Shown one piece after another: positions 34,701-43,359 of a DNA stretch of 64,000 bases. How positions within the stretch are numbered: position 1 is the stretch's first letter; each line of letters starts with the position of its first letter. The DNA comes from Sutcliffiella horikoshii (GTDB taxonomy: Bacteria; Bacillota; Bacilli; Bacillales; Bacillaceae_I). Where the stretch lies: positions 3,906,001 to 3,970,000 of the forward strand of contig NZ_CP020880.1 of assembly GCF_002157855.1 (NCBI RefSeq). The letters are read 5' to 3'. The notes beneath the pieces were generated by a model. It ran no database searches. It was given only the letters and a program-made list of their open reading frames with translations, and was not told the origin of the DNA. The position numbers and the translations under genes are program-made.

Positions 34701-35769
34701 TACAGTTCTCAAACGTTCCTGTTTTTTTCTCTTTAATATGTATTCCATTGTTTTCTCCACTATGAATATCACATTTTTGGAAAGAAGGGTTGTTTTCACT
34801 TTCGATTAAAGCATTTACAGAGTTATTTTTTATCTCGGTATTATTTACTATTCCAGTAGAAGTATTTCCGAAATAAATACCGGCAACTCCATTTTTATAT
34901 AGGGTACTTTCATTTACCATTATTTCTTTATCCATTACATTAATGCCGTGCAATTTATTATCGTAAACTGTGCAACCTTCCAAAGTGGCTTTTGCGCCTG
35001 TGTCTATGAGTATTCCAGACAAACGACTTTGATATATTTCAGAGTGTTTCACCGTTATGGTAGCATCTTGATGAACCCTGATATTATTTTCTTCATGGCT
35101 GTATACTGGGCAGTTCTCTATTAGAAGGTTGCTATTTGTCTCGACTGATACCCCATTTTTACTTCCTTTATATATTTCACTGCCATTTATATGACCGCTT
35201 GATTGATTGATAAGATATAGTCCGTTACCAGCGTTACTATAAACCTTGCTATCTACAATACTAAAAAACGCACCATCGGCATGTATACCATTGTTGCTAT
35301 TATGATGTATTTTACAGCCAATAATCTTAGGGAAAGCTCCGTTTGAAACATATACCCCACTATTATTACAAGTACTTATTTCGCAATTTTCTATTGTTGG
35401 TTTAGAAGAATCGCCAACAATTATAATTCCATTTCCTGTTTCTGAAGTAATAGAACAGTTGGCTATGATAGGTGTACCGCTTAAATGAACAGCATCCCCA
35501 TTCCCAACATGTTTGATTGAAAGATTTTCTAATTTAGCATTTGAATTATTTATTCGTATGGCATAGTCATCATTGGATTGAATGACGACTGGGGCATCTT
35601 CGGAGTTCCCTACAATTTCTACAGCTGCATTAATGGTTAAGCTTTCTTTATACATACCAGGTTGTACGATTATTTTAGTACCATCTTTTGCTTTATTTAA
35701 AGCCTGTGAAATAGTTCTGCAACCAAAGATAGAAGTCTTTGAAACTGTAATTTGATTTGAGTTAAACAT
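31723..35769 (-). CDS. Right-handed beta-helix / phosphoesterase-like / tandem CbxX AAA+ protein
   Basis: The 1348-residue protein has four parts. Residues about 10-560 are a long series of NosD-type beta-helix rungs (repeating NG(I/V)xI..N..I..C.I). Residues about 569-735 look like a calcineurin-type phosphoesterase fold without its metal ligands: DLVILLGG, then THYY in place of GNHD, and a late YIYSSDNYY in place of GHxH. Two CbxX/CfqX AAA+ modules follow, each complete: Walker A GNPGTGKT at about 844 and 1126, Walker B (L/I)FVDEAY or LFIDEAY, and sensor-type residues. Related AAA+ proteins include SpoVK and type VII EccA. I infer a remodelling ATPase with a large target-binding part; its target is unknown. 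Confidence 0.85.
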   Translation of the reverse strand: MFNSNQITVSKTSIFGCRTISQALNKAKDGTKIIVQPGMYKESLTINAAVEIVGNSEDAPVVIQSNDDYAIRINNSNAKLENLSIKHVGNGDAVHLSGTPIIANCSITSETGNGIIIVGDSSKPTIENCEISTCNNSGVYVSNGAFPKIIGCKIHHNSNNGIHADGAFFSIVDSKVYSNAGNGLYLINQSSGHINGSEIYKGSKNGVSVETNSNLLIENCPVYSHEENNIRVHQDATITVKHSEIYQSRLSGILIDTGAKATLEGCTVYDNKLHGINVMDKEIMVNESTLYKNGVAGIYFGNTSTGIVNNTEIKNNSVNALIESENNPSFQKCDIHSGENNGIHIKEKKTGTFENCTIHHNKKVNVLVKKYANPQLKACTIHNSDEGGVTFFGDGVMEDCHVHTNKSHSIFIDGGNPIIKNSKLYGFFRNDNHGEGKIQDCHISNEVGYGVVISKYSYPEFTQCKISDCANSGVFIDKNGIGYFNHCQISNNLNCNVQIIEGKNPLFRNCTIVDSPGFGVSLTKSTGAFFECSIRNNVKDNNVCEQSYLNLNEKTVKSTSVVNGKDSKGSKLKIVMYSNMEFNDIRFPVEQPDLVILLGGINKYTIRRIDHYYSVPKLAVTHYYERNKTDLFVDTDIIYLDGRTFDYEGVTFAGFSLQGSTIDIPGFKKLFEDNGKIDYFLGDCKIPLSINDPYDFFNGKEKLSEIKKYELEDLVVEMGVKGYIYSSDNYYVPNFTSKLDELLKVEEFKGMEIYYNIGMHELELKPKLMKDSSSKVSANQTSSASTTNPELQTILDEIDSLIGMEPLKQDIREMITLIEVNKLKASLGVGSPEQIMPAAPHTVLYGNPGTGKTTVAKLFGKLYKAMGLLEKGHVIQVNREKLVGEFIGHTAPKTKGKIDEAIGGVLFVDEAYELTNKGGGNDFGLEAIAVLLEEMESRRGEFMVIVAGYEKEMQQFLESNPGLDSRIAKKEYLEDYTPEEMVAIAKKMIHEKNHCLSELGEKALFDEFTLLWRKRDRFFSNGRTVRNIVEKTIQKQSNRCSSIPRDQWTKELLETLNEQDVLAATKRVENKQFQVPINEELLTEALGELNRMIGLSNVKEEIEKLVTLVRYYKEENKNIQELALHTVLRGNPGTGKTEVSRIISKIYKALGVLERGSLIEVNRDKLIGTHVGESEKLITQYMDQAMGGTLFIDEAYQLTQYGAEDPGHKVIEILLKRMEDDRGKFLVLVAGYEREMEKFLDSNPGLRRRFANHLTFEDYTPDELMKITKLILSEKGYSLAGGVDEELHNYYTECYNGRNHTFGNAGFVRNIVNKAIKNADFRIARIPKENRHANHMNEILFEDILVRA

Positions 35770-35850
35770 GATTTACCTCTCTCTGTTAGAATGATTCATA
35801 ATTTGCAAGATAATATGAGAAAAAAGAATAAGACAAAAGGTAAGATTATA

Positions 35851-36090
35851 TTAGAGTGTTAAAAAAAGTGGAATTAACACAAGGGGGATGCTCATTGAGA
35901 AACAAAAACTAGAAATCTTACTTGGGATTTGAGTTTCTCTATTCTTATTTCTATTATTTTTACTCTGCAAAGTGCTAGTTAAGAATACGATTAACACACC
36001 TAAAGGAAGAGAATAGTAGATAAAACTTTCTCGACCATGAATTAGTAATAAGATAATGGTTAGAATTAATCCGACTAATAGACCTCTCAT
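35851..36090 (-). CDS. 79-aa membrane protein upstream of the AAA+ gene
   Basis: Three hydrophobic segments are visible (about 3-16, 22-38 and 62-79), separated by a polar KNNRNKNRE stretch. I place the start at ATG 36090, behind GGAGGGCAAA; a TTG at 36102 is inside that site. It lies 81 bp ahead of the AAA+ gene on the same strand, so it may be co-transcribed with it. No family recognised. Confidence 0.6.
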   Translation of the reverse strand: MRGLLVGLILTIILLLIHGRESFIYYSLPLGVLIVFLTSTLQSKNNRNKNRETQIPSKISSFCFSMSIPLVLIPLFLTL

Positions 36091-36308
36091 TTTGCCCTCC
36101 AATCAATTTTACTACGAGACATTTTATTAACACTATTTTACCAAAGTATTTATTGTAACAAAAGTAAAATAAATGTAACATTTGAAGAAACAGGAGGGTT
36201 TTACGCTCAGTTACTTGACTATTTTCTAATCAGTTAAGCTTCCAAAATTATGTTATAAAGTTCACATTATGCTATTTCTTCCTTTTCATTTGGCTAGCCT
36301 AAAATACA

Positions 36309-36350
36309 GAAAATAGACCTGTCGCGATGACAAGTCTCTTTTCTGTATAC
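36309..36350 (-). terminator. Terminator after the coiled-coil membrane gene
   Basis: On the minus strand AGACTTGTC and GACAGGTCT pair imperfectly around ATCGC, followed by ATTTTCTG. It separates the 36384 gene from the downstream minus-strand genes. Confidence 0.55.
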
Positions 36351-36383
36351 AGTATAGTTGTTTTGATTGGTATGGACTGTCTC

Positions 36384-37193
36384 TCAACGTTCTCTTCTTT
36401 TTAATCGAACAATCTCATCTTCCATTCCGCTAACTTTGCGTTCGAATGCTTCGTTTGCGTTCTGGAATTGCCACTCCACATCTTCCATTTGCTCTGTATA
36501 ACGGTCTTCCATTTCTTGCATGGTATCGTGCATATATTGTTGTTGCTGGTGATGATTTCTTTCTAAATGATAAAGATTCAAGGCTTCTTTTAAAGAATCC
36601 GCTCTGCCGGTTTCTAAATATATTTTAAGGGTGCGTAAGGTTTCTACCTGATGGTAAGAATGGTTAATAAATCCTCTTTGTTGCATTTCTCTACGAATTT
36701 GAATGATTAGCTTCCCTTGATTCTCATTGAAATTTTTTTGTATTTTGTTCCATTCTTCACTATGTAACTCTTTATATTTTTGTTTTTGTTCATTTATGTA
36801 TTCAAATCTACGTCTCTCATATTCTGCATCATTCTTTTTATTATATTTAAAGATATAATTATTTATTATCGAAATTATTGGCCAGATAATAATAAATATC
36901 CCAATTCCTCCAGCTAAGATAGAAATTATAATTATTTCTATGTCTTTAGTTATAACGCATAGCAATACTAACAACCCAATATATGTCAATACTATCAAAC
37001 CAAACTGGTTTTCACTTATTTCTCTTTTTCTCCCAGAGTCTGGAAAACGTTTGTAATATTGCTCACTTAAGGAACGTTCGTTATCTGTCACCCCTTTCAA
37101 AGAAACCCTCGGTTTGAATGCTTCCAGTTGTTGGATTCTTTCCGCCTTGGATAATAGAAGATTAATTTCTTGTAGAGATTGTACTTTATCCAT
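36384..37193 (-). CDS. Coiled-coil protein with two membrane helices
   Basis: The N-terminal 60 residues are charged; two helices at about 65-83 and 88-112 cross the membrane, and the rest (about 120-269) is a highly charged helical region ending in a coiled coil (MEDRYTEQMEDVEWQFQNANEAFERKVSGMEDEIVRLKRR). I start at ATG 37193, eight bases after AGGAG; a GTG at 37202 lies in that site. The layout suggests a cytoplasmic scaffold tethered to the membrane. No family recognised. It is divergent to the 37588 gene. Confidence 0.65.
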   Translation of the reverse strand: MDKVQSLQEINLLLSKAERIQQLEAFKPRVSLKGVTDNERSLSEQYYKRFPDSGRKREISENQFGLIVLTYIGLLVLLCVITKDIEIIIISILAGGIGIFIIIWPIISIINNYIFKYNKKNDAEYERRRFEYINEQKQKYKELHSEEWNKIQKNFNENQGKLIIQIRREMQQRGFINHSYHQVETLRTLKIYLETGRADSLKEALNLYHLERNHHQQQQYMHDTMQEMEDRYTEQMEDVEWQFQNANEAFERKVSGMEDEIVRLKRRER

Positions 37194-37393
37194 ATTTAAC
37201 ACTCCTTCTCAAAAAATACTTTAGTATCATATCACAAACTGGTAAGTAAAAGGACCTATTTTTATGGAAATACTGACTAATTTATTGTCTCCTTCAATGT
37301 CCGTTGCTTTCTCACTTACCTAAATTAGATTTACCTGTGGCCAGAATTTCCTTATCGACACAAACACTTTCAAGTTTTAATAAATTATATATA

Positions 37394-37424
37394 GACGGGT
37401 CAGCCTGCCTGTCCCCTCAACCCT
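37394..37424. repeat. REP-like element in the 37.2-37.6 kb gap
   Basis: The sequence AGACGGGTCAGCCTGCCTGTCCCC matches the element core closely. It lies in the 394-bp divergent gap between the 37193 and 37588 starts; a -10-like TATAAT stands at 37544 for the plus-strand gene. Nothing else was seen in this gap. Confidence 0.7.
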
Positions 37425-37587
37425 CTTTTTTTGAGATTTTAATATATTCGAAAAGATAATTTAATATAAACTTAATGAAAAATAATACTATATATTCTTA
37501 AATTGTTTAAAAATAAGTATTTTAGAATATTATTCCTTCATGTATAATAGGTGATTGTAACTATTAGACATAGGGGGAAAATACATA

Positions 37588-38013
37588 ATGAGTGGTTTTG
37601 TAGTAAACAAAACTTTGCGCGGATCACAGCATACTGTGGACTCTGTGAAGGGTGAGATTCTTACATATTTGGAAGATAAGTACCAAACAGTTATTAAAAA
37701 TGAGGATAATAAGGCTATTAAAGTAGCTCTAACTCCTCTTCATTCTGCAAAGTTTTCAAAAAGTGAAGGTAGCATTTTAATAAAGAAACAGGATGACAGA
37801 GTAAAAGTTTCTTTTACAGGAAAACACAAAATGGCAGCTCGTACCATAGTTGGTTTTTGTTGCTCTGCCTTACTTATTCCTGCTGGTGGTTTAGGAATTG
37901 CCTTATTAATCTTGTGGATCTTCATTTATACGAAAAGTACTAAAACTAATGAAGGCCTAATAAAAGAAGTTTTCGAAGAAGCGGCGGAAGAGCTTAATCA
38001 CAAGCAAGCATAA
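37588..38013 (+). CDS. Hypothetical 141-aa protein with membrane hairpin
   Basis: The first 85 residues are soluble and strand-rich (GSILIKKQDDRVKVSFTGKHKM), then two closely spaced hydrophobic helices (about 86-117: a hairpin with a GGLG turn) and a short helical tail. I do not recognise the family. The GGGGGAAAA site precedes ATG, and a terminator ends the gene, so it is a monocistronic unit in the unknown cluster. Confidence 0.65.
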   Translation: MSGFVVNKTLRGSQHTVDSVKGEILTYLEDKYQTVIKNEDNKAIKVALTPLHSAKFSKSEGSILIKKQDDRVKVSFTGKHKMAARTIVGFCCSALLIPAGGLGIALLILWIFIYTKSTKTNEGLIKEVFEEAAEELNHKQA

Positions 38014-38019
38014 GTAAGA

Positions 38020-38052
38020 AGCAGGGGAGGATTTCCCTGCTTTTTGCGTTTT
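38020..38052 (+). terminator. Terminator after the 37588 gene
   Basis: AGCAGGG and CCCTGCT pair over GAGGATTT and are followed by TTTTGCGTTTTTT. Confidence 0.88.
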
Positions 38053-38139
38053 TTATTAGGGGAGGTTTAAATCCCCCTATACGTAACAACTTTAGGTTTT
38101 ATAATATTTTTTACATATTAAAGGGGAACGATTAAAAAA

Positions 38140-41100
38140 ATGAAAAAAATAATTTTATGGTTGTTAATTATAGCCGGGGTATTCGGGGCCGGTTATGGGG
38201 GCTATTCTCTTTTTCTAAGTGACAAGACTGCTGCCAACAGTCTTTTAGAGAATAATGTTGAAAATATGGATCCGGATGAAATGATAGATACAAAGTTTGA
38301 TGTTCCTATTGATCACGTTTGGAAGATTTCATTTGATGACGAATTAGAGTCTGCTACTGTGACAAAGAAAAATGTAAAGGTATTAGATGAAGAAGGGGAG
38401 GAGTTGGATGTTCCGGTTGTTTTAAGTGACTCATTAAAAACGATTGAAATCTCTCCTCCTTCAGAAAATTATAAAAAAGGGGCTTATTATGAAGTCCATA
38501 TTTCGAGCGAAGTTGCTTATACAGATGGTTTTCAAGTAAGTAAACCGTTTGCGATGGCTTTTGTTACCGCACGTGACGAGGTAGAAGAAGTCTCTTTTAA
38601 TGAAGCGTTGATATACATAGAAGAAACAGATGTAGTAGAAGTTGGAGATACTGTCATCACATTAAAAAACAATGAAGAAACTGCTTTACTGGTTGAAGAA
38701 GATATTATTCTGATTCCTAAAGAAGAGTTAATAGCTGGTTATCATCAAGCTTATAAAATAATTTCTTCCAAAAAAGAGAACGATTCGATTGTTCTGGCAG
38801 TTGAGCTTCCAGCATTTCATGAGCTTTTTGAAAGTATAGATATTTATAAAGAGTATGAAGTGCTTACAGATCAAACGGTAATTATTCCTGCTGAAGGGGT
38901 GGATGTTGAGTTATCCACTGCTTATAGTCCAGATAATATGATTGGTTCAGACCGTTCTGAGACAGTCTCGAAAAAGGGGGAATATGAGGTAAATACTCCT
39001 CCTAAAGAGATTAAAGCTAAAATTGATAAGGAAAGCATCAGACTTTCCTTTAAAAATTTCAAGTTTGACATTGAAGATACAACTATAGAATTGGATGGCT
39101 ATATGGATATGCATTATCCTACCTTTCTATTGGACTATCAGCTAGGTTTAGGTGGCCTAAAACGATTAAATGCTCTCTATTCCAGTGAAATGGAAGCGGG
39201 CGTTGAGAGTGCTATGGAGGTTGAGCTTAGCGATTACATTAAAACATTAAAAAGAGAGAAAAAGTACAATGGTATTCGCAAACGCGACGGTTGGCTAATT
39301 GAACGCGATATTCCTTTGGCGAAAATACTTGCTCCAACAGGGATTCCTCTGGTCTTCATTGAAAATAGGGTGAATTTGACGGCAGGAATCGACGGCAAAG
39401 GAAAAGTAGTGTCCCTCGCTTCCGTTGATAAAACGGTACAGAAGCAGTTTGGAATTGTAAAAGCAAAAGGTAAGTATAACGGTCATATGAAGGTGGATCG
39501 AGAAATCAGTACCAGTGTAATTGGCAGTGGAATGCTTTCCTTAAAGGCCGGCCCACTTGCTGCTATAGCCCTTAAAGGTGGAGACGTATTAGGTTTGGGT
39601 ATGGAGGGTACTGCGAAAGGTTATGCGGATGGAGAAGTAAAAATTGGCGGTAAACAGTCCAGTTTACCGGTTGATGAAACTGCTTTAACTTTAGAAAAGT
39701 TAAATGATACAGATTTTGTTTTTTGCTCCAATTTTGATGTCGGTTTCTTATTAGGTGCTAGTTTTGTCGTAGACTCTGTAAAAGATTATACGCTATGGGA
39801 ACTTGTGATTTCTCAAAAGAAATATCCGGCTTTCCAATACAATTCTTGTAAGGAGTTAGTTAGTTTGAAGGCTTCTGAAGATAGTGTCAATACCAACTCC
39901 GGGAGCGAATTAAAGCTTGATATAGTTGGTAAATTTAAAGATGCAGGCTCTGGTAAAACTTCTGATTCTTCCCTGCTGACTGGGGATAAGGTCATGGATA
40001 TGACAGTCACTACCTTAGATAAAAATATTGCAAAGGCAAAGTTTATCCAGATCAACAAAAAGGATGAGAAGAATCCGAAAAGCAAAAAGGCTAAGTATAA
40101 ACTTTCCATCACTACTCTGGCAGAGCCTGATGGGGAACAGACAGAGGTTATTGTTACCTATAATGACAAAAAGACAAGACAGGAACATTCTGTTACCATT
40201 CCGATCGTTTTGGAAGATCAAAAAAAGCTTACGGATGATGAAATTCAAAGTGTAATGAATCAATACTTAGAATGGTTTTTGTCAGCGAAGGAGTTTATGG
40301 CCGCACCCTCTCCAACAGATAATCTTACGGAGTATGTTGATGCTAATTTAAGCAGTTTTGAAGAGTCGGTATCCACTCTTGTGACGGAACGTTTTTCTAG
40401 AGATAATGAGTCCTTTATTAGAAATAATATTTCTACTTTCGGAAAACTAGAAAATGCTCCAAAGTTTGATGTTAGGTTTGAGATACTAGAAAACACCCCT
40501 TCAAAAATCATGGTTAAATCAGTAATTATGCCGCAAGTCTATCCAGCTGCCTATATTGAATTCGGTTCTAACGTTATATTAACGGCTATTAAAGATGGAA
40601 CTGAGTGGTATATTGATGAGATTGCTTATTCTCAAGCTCCTGAGGATCCGGTTAATTTCACCTGGCCGGAACTAAAATATTATGAATTGGAATATTTAGG
40701 TGAGATGGATTTACGAACTACCGTCGGCTATCAAGCGACAACCTTTGATTATGCTGAAGGAGAAACGAAAGTATACCTTGTGAGGAACCCGTTTGGGGAA
40801 GGCATTGACGGAATGACCGCAGCAAGCGGGAATATTGTTAAGATACCAGAAGGATCACTTCCTGAACATTTAAAACCCAAGCCAGTCAGTACCGGAGAAC
40901 AAGATACAGATACGATTGTATTGGAGTATTCCATGGAAGAAGACGGCACCGTATCTGCAAATTTTGAACAAGAATCTACGATTACTATTCAGGTTGGGCA
41001 ACGCTTGGAGATTCAAAGGATAGACAACCTGGATAGAAATAAATTTTATGACAATATAATGGTTTCAGCAGGTCCTGTTGAATGGGATGCGTCAGGAGGC

Positions 41101-41211
41101 AATTCTCCTGTACTTGTCGGCAAGAAGGCGGGGGTAACGGAGCTGTCGATTATTCCATTTTCCTATGAACATGACTTAGCACATGTGATAAATATTGAAG
41201 TGATAGAGTGA
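38140..41211 (+). CDS. Large membrane-anchored extracellular protein, Ig-like
   Basis: The protein has 1023 residues. An N-terminal anchor helix (about 4-24) is followed by an SbsA/Big_5-type Ig-like domain (about 45-150: the FDVPIDHVWKISFDDELESATV start and the KTIEISPP strand), then mainly strand-rich regions. A late segment (about 705-850) has an NTF2-like or helical feel (DEIQSVMNQYLEWFLSAKEFM), and the end (ITIQVGQRLEIQ ... VTELSIIP) is another beta domain. No enzyme motif was seen. It leads an operon with two further small genes. I infer a surface-exposed structural or binding role. Confidence 0.7.
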   Translation: MKKIILWLLIIAGVFGAGYGGYSLFLSDKTAANSLLENNVENMDPDEMIDTKFDVPIDHVWKISFDDELESATVTKKNVKVLDEEGEELDVPVVLSDSLKTIEISPPSENYKKGAYYEVHISSEVAYTDGFQVSKPFAMAFVTARDEVEEVSFNEALIYIEETDVVEVGDTVITLKNNEETALLVEEDIILIPKEELIAGYHQAYKIISSKKENDSIVLAVELPAFHELFESIDIYKEYEVLTDQTVIIPAEGVDVELSTAYSPDNMIGSDRSETVSKKGEYEVNTPPKEIKAKIDKESIRLSFKNFKFDIEDTTIELDGYMDMHYPTFLLDYQLGLGGLKRLNALYSSEMEAGVESAMEVELSDYIKTLKREKKYNGIRKRDGWLIERDIPLAKILAPTGIPLVFIENRVNLTAGIDGKGKVVSLASVDKTVQKQFGIVKAKGKYNGHMKVDREISTSVIGSGMLSLKAGPLAAIALKGGDVLGLGMEGTAKGYADGEVKIGGKQSSLPVDETALTLEKLNDTDFVFCSNFDVGFLLGASFVVDSVKDYTLWELVISQKKYPAFQYNSCKELVSLKASEDSVNTNSGSELKLDIVGKFKDAGSGKTSDSSLLTGDKVMDMTVTTLDKNIAKAKFIQINKKDEKNPKSKKAKYKLSITTLAEPDGEQTEVIVTYNDKKTRQEHSVTIPIVLEDQKKLTDDEIQSVMNQYLEWFLSAKEFMAAPSPTDNLTEYVDANLSSFEESVSTLVTERFSRDNESFIRNNISTFGKLENAPKFDVRFEILENTPSKIMVKSVIMPQVYPAAYIEFGSNVILTAIKDGTEWYIDEIAYSQAPEDPVNFTWPELKYYELEYLGEMDLRTTVGYQATTFDYAEGETKVYLVRNPFGEGIDGMTAASGNIVKIPEGSLPEHLKPKPVSTGEQDTDTIVLEYSMEEDGTVSANFEQESTITIQVGQRLEIQRIDNLDRNKFYDNIMVSAGPVEWDASGGNSPVLVGKKAGVTELSIIPFSYEHDLAHVINIEVIE

Positions 41212-41259
41212 GTTGCTGAGTGCAACGAGCTTCTTTGGTAGTAATTTGGAGGTAAGAAG

Positions 41260-41712
41260 TTGATACGTAAGATAGAGCATACACTTAGACCATACTTATA
41301 TGCATTTATTGGCTTTACAGGACTTTATATAGTGACCCATCAAGCATTAGAAGAGTTCCTAGTTATAAAACTGTTTTTTTATTTTTTACTTGCAGTGATT
41401 AGTGTTCCTTTCGGGAAAAGTATGCACAAGTATGTGAACATAATTTTTGGCAGGATTAATTGGGAAGAACAGTGCGAGATTAAGGAATATCGCATCTTAA
41501 AACGAATGATGCAAGGGGTTGGGGTCGTCATACTTTACTTCTACCTTCAACTAGGAATCTTCTTTGTGTTCTTACCAGGACTTCTTTCTTTTACGGTTTA
41601 CGGAGGAATTCCTCTATTTATACCATTAATGTTAGCTAACTTGTATCCTATTGTTTTACTTCATAAGCGCTATATATGGAAGGAATTTAAAAAGAATGAT
41701 ATGGGGGTGTGA
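41260..41712 (+). CDS. 150-aa membrane protein, hypothetical
   Basis: Four hydrophobic helices are visible (about 12-28, 34-52, 88-108 and 118-138). The central loop is charged (GRINWEEQCEIKEYRILKRM). GGAGGTAAGAAG precedes a TTG start. It lies 48 bp after the large surface protein gene on the same strand and is probably co-transcribed. I do not recognise the family. Confidence 0.65.
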   Translation: MIRKIEHTLRPYLYAFIGFTGLYIVTHQALEEFLVIKLFFYFLLAVISVPFGKSMHKYVNIIFGRINWEEQCEIKEYRILKRMMQGVGVVILYFYLQLGIFFVFLPGLLSFTVYGGIPLFIPLMLANLYPIVLLHKRYIWKEFKKNDMGV

Positions 41713-41716
41713 CACT

Positions 41717-41836
41717 ATGAAACGTATTGTAAATAAATTTGTGAGATTTCGTTGGACTTCTTGTGATAGCTGTGGAGAACTAACACATTATCTAAATGAC
41801 TATTGTGATAGATGTGGAGCTTACATGAATAGATAG
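41717..41836 (+). CDS. 39-aa zinc-ribbon protein
   Basis: Two CxxC pairs (CDSC and CDRC, spaced 12 residues) form a zinc ribbon; the N-terminus is basic (KRIVNKFVRFRWTS). GGGGGTG lies before the ATG. It follows the upstream membrane gene by four bases, so it is the third gene of the operon. It may be a nucleic-acid or protein-binding adaptor. It is short but has the conserved spacing of a real domain. Confidence 0.7.
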   Translation: MKRIVNKFVRFRWTSCDSCGELTHYLNDYCDRCGAYMNR

Positions 41837-41846
41837 ATTTAATTTT

Positions 41847-41883
41847 AAGGCAATAGGCAGGATATTATTCTGCTTATTGCCTT
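41847..41883 (+). terminator. Hairpin after the zinc-ribbon gene
   Basis: AAGGCAATA(G)GCAG pairs with CTGC(T)TATTGCCTT over GATATTATT. The following T-tract is weak (GCTTTGC). Confidence 0.65.
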
Positions 41884-42193
41884 GCTTTGCAAAAAAGAGA
41901 CTTAGTAGCGCTTAATTTACCCCAATACCCACTCACCTAATCCAATTCACTTAAACTCTTAATTTGTATATTATTTAACGGCCTATTAACAATACTTTTT
42001 ACAGAGAATTCACATGATGATTTCGTTGAAGTTTATATTCTCTTTCATTTAGAAATTCTCCTTAGTATATTTGTAAAGCAAAAGTAACACCCCCACCCGC
42101 ATCACTATCTCCTTAATTATATCGATAAAAACTAAAAATAATTTGCTGTTTTTGTATATTCATGTAAAATATACTGGATTATTTATATACAGA

Positions 42194-42224
42194 GAAAAGA
42201 GGCACATGGGATTGTGCCTCTTTC
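42194..42224 (-). terminator. Terminator of the long catabolic operon
   Basis: On the minus strand AGAGGCACA and TGTGCCTCT pair over ATCCCA, followed by TTTCTCT. It lies 80 bp after the LacI stop codon; the region 41884-42193 shows nothing else. Confidence 0.85.
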
Positions 42225-42270
42225 ACTATAATCTTTCAGTTTACCATCCACACCTTAGCTTGAAAGCAAA

Positions 42271-42300
42271 GACAGGTCGGCGTACCTGTCCCTTCAGCTC
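42271..42300. repeat. REP-like element 3' of the lacI-type gene
   Basis: GACAGGTCGGCGTACCTGTCCC matches the element core. It ends two bases before the regulator's stop codon region at 42303. Confidence 0.7.
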
Positions 42301-42302
42301 CC

Positions 42303-43319
42303 CTACCTCTTGGTTGTCCCCCGCACTACGAGTTCCACATCCAACTTCAGTTCAGCTGTTTCATCTTCGACGTTGTCGATGAGGCTGATGAGTGTGTTGG
42401 TTGCTTTGACTCCGATTTGGTAAATGGGTTGTTGGATTGTGGTGATTTCCGGTTCGACCATTTTGGTCAAGGTGATGCCGTCAAATCCGATAATGGCGAT
42501 GTCTTCTGGCACTTCCTTTTTCATTTGCTTCAGTTGTTTTAAACAACCTAGGGCCATAAGATCATTGGCCAAAAAAATACCATCTATATCTGGGTTATTG
42601 TTTAACAGTTGCTTTGTCAGGTGCATGCCGCTTTCGAGGGTGAAATCACCTTCTAGAACGATGGGGCCTTTGTTATAGGCAGGACTTTCAATTAATGTAT
42701 CTACAAAACCTTTTGTTCTTTCAATTGCAGGCAAGAAGGTTTGAGGTCCAGCAATGTGAGCTACATTTTGGCAGTTTATATCTAACAAATGTCCTGTAGC
42801 CAGTCGTGCCCCTTTGTAATTATTGACCCCTATTGAGTTGTTCTTCTTATCGTCAGCAGCACGGTCTATCTTCACATAAGGGATATTCATTGCTTCAAGT
42901 TCTGTTAAAGTTCCTTTATTGAATTGATAAGATGCCAAAATTACTCCATCTACATAGCGATTTTTGAAGTTCTGCCAAAAACTGTTCTCTTGGAGATCGT
43001 CCTGCTCAGTGTTGACGAGAATCAAGTTATAACCTTTAGATTTTGCAACTTTTTCGATAGAAACGACTAATTCCGGAAAAAATGGGTTGGTGATGTCTGG
43101 AATGATAAGTGCTATGGTGTTCGTCTTCTTTTTGGCTAGACCACGAGCGATTTCGTTTGGCCGGTAGTCCAGTTGTTCCATGACAGATTTAATTTTCACT
43201 TCTGTTTTTTTTCCGATATAGCCGCTCTTATTTAAGTATCTGGATATGGTAGCGACAGATAAACCTGCCTCTTTTGCCACTTCTCGGATGGTAACGGTGG
43301 ATCGTTGCACGCTTTTCAC
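42303..43319 (-). CDS. LacI family transcriptional regulator
   Basis: The HTH is at residues about 10-55 (TIREVAKEAGLSVATISRYLNKSGYIG...), with a hinge helix (RPNEIARGLAKKKT). The rest is a periplasmic-binding-like sugar domain, with the typical IALIIPDITNPFF and IDGIFLANDLMALGCLKQL motifs. It is 338 residues, full length. It is the last gene of the operon it probably controls, behind the two TGTAACCGGTTACA operators in front of the first gene. The effector is probably the imported sugar or its phosphate. Confidence 0.92.
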   Translation of the reverse strand: MKSVQRSTVTIREVAKEAGLSVATISRYLNKSGYIGKKTEVKIKSVMEQLDYRPNEIARGLAKKKTNTIALIIPDITNPFFPELVVSIEKVAKSKGYNLILVNTEQDDLQENSFWQNFKNRYVDGVILASYQFNKGTLTELEAMNIPYVKIDRAADDKKNNSIGVNNYKGARLATGHLLDINCQNVAHIAGPQTFLPAIERTKGFVDTLIESPAYNKGPIVLEGDFTLESGMHLTKQLLNNNPDIDGIFLANDLMALGCLKQLKQMKKEVPEDIAIIGFDGITLTKMVEPEITTIQQPIYQIGVKATNTLISLIDNVEDETAELKLDVELVVRGTTKR

Positions 43320-43359
43320 CTACTTTATGTATTATTCTCTAGATAACAAAGCAGGCAAA

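Noticed and set aside
31723-35769. Calling the protein SpoVK or EccA
   Set aside because: Only the AAA+ modules fit; the beta-helix and middle domain are absent from both, and no type VII core gene is nearby.
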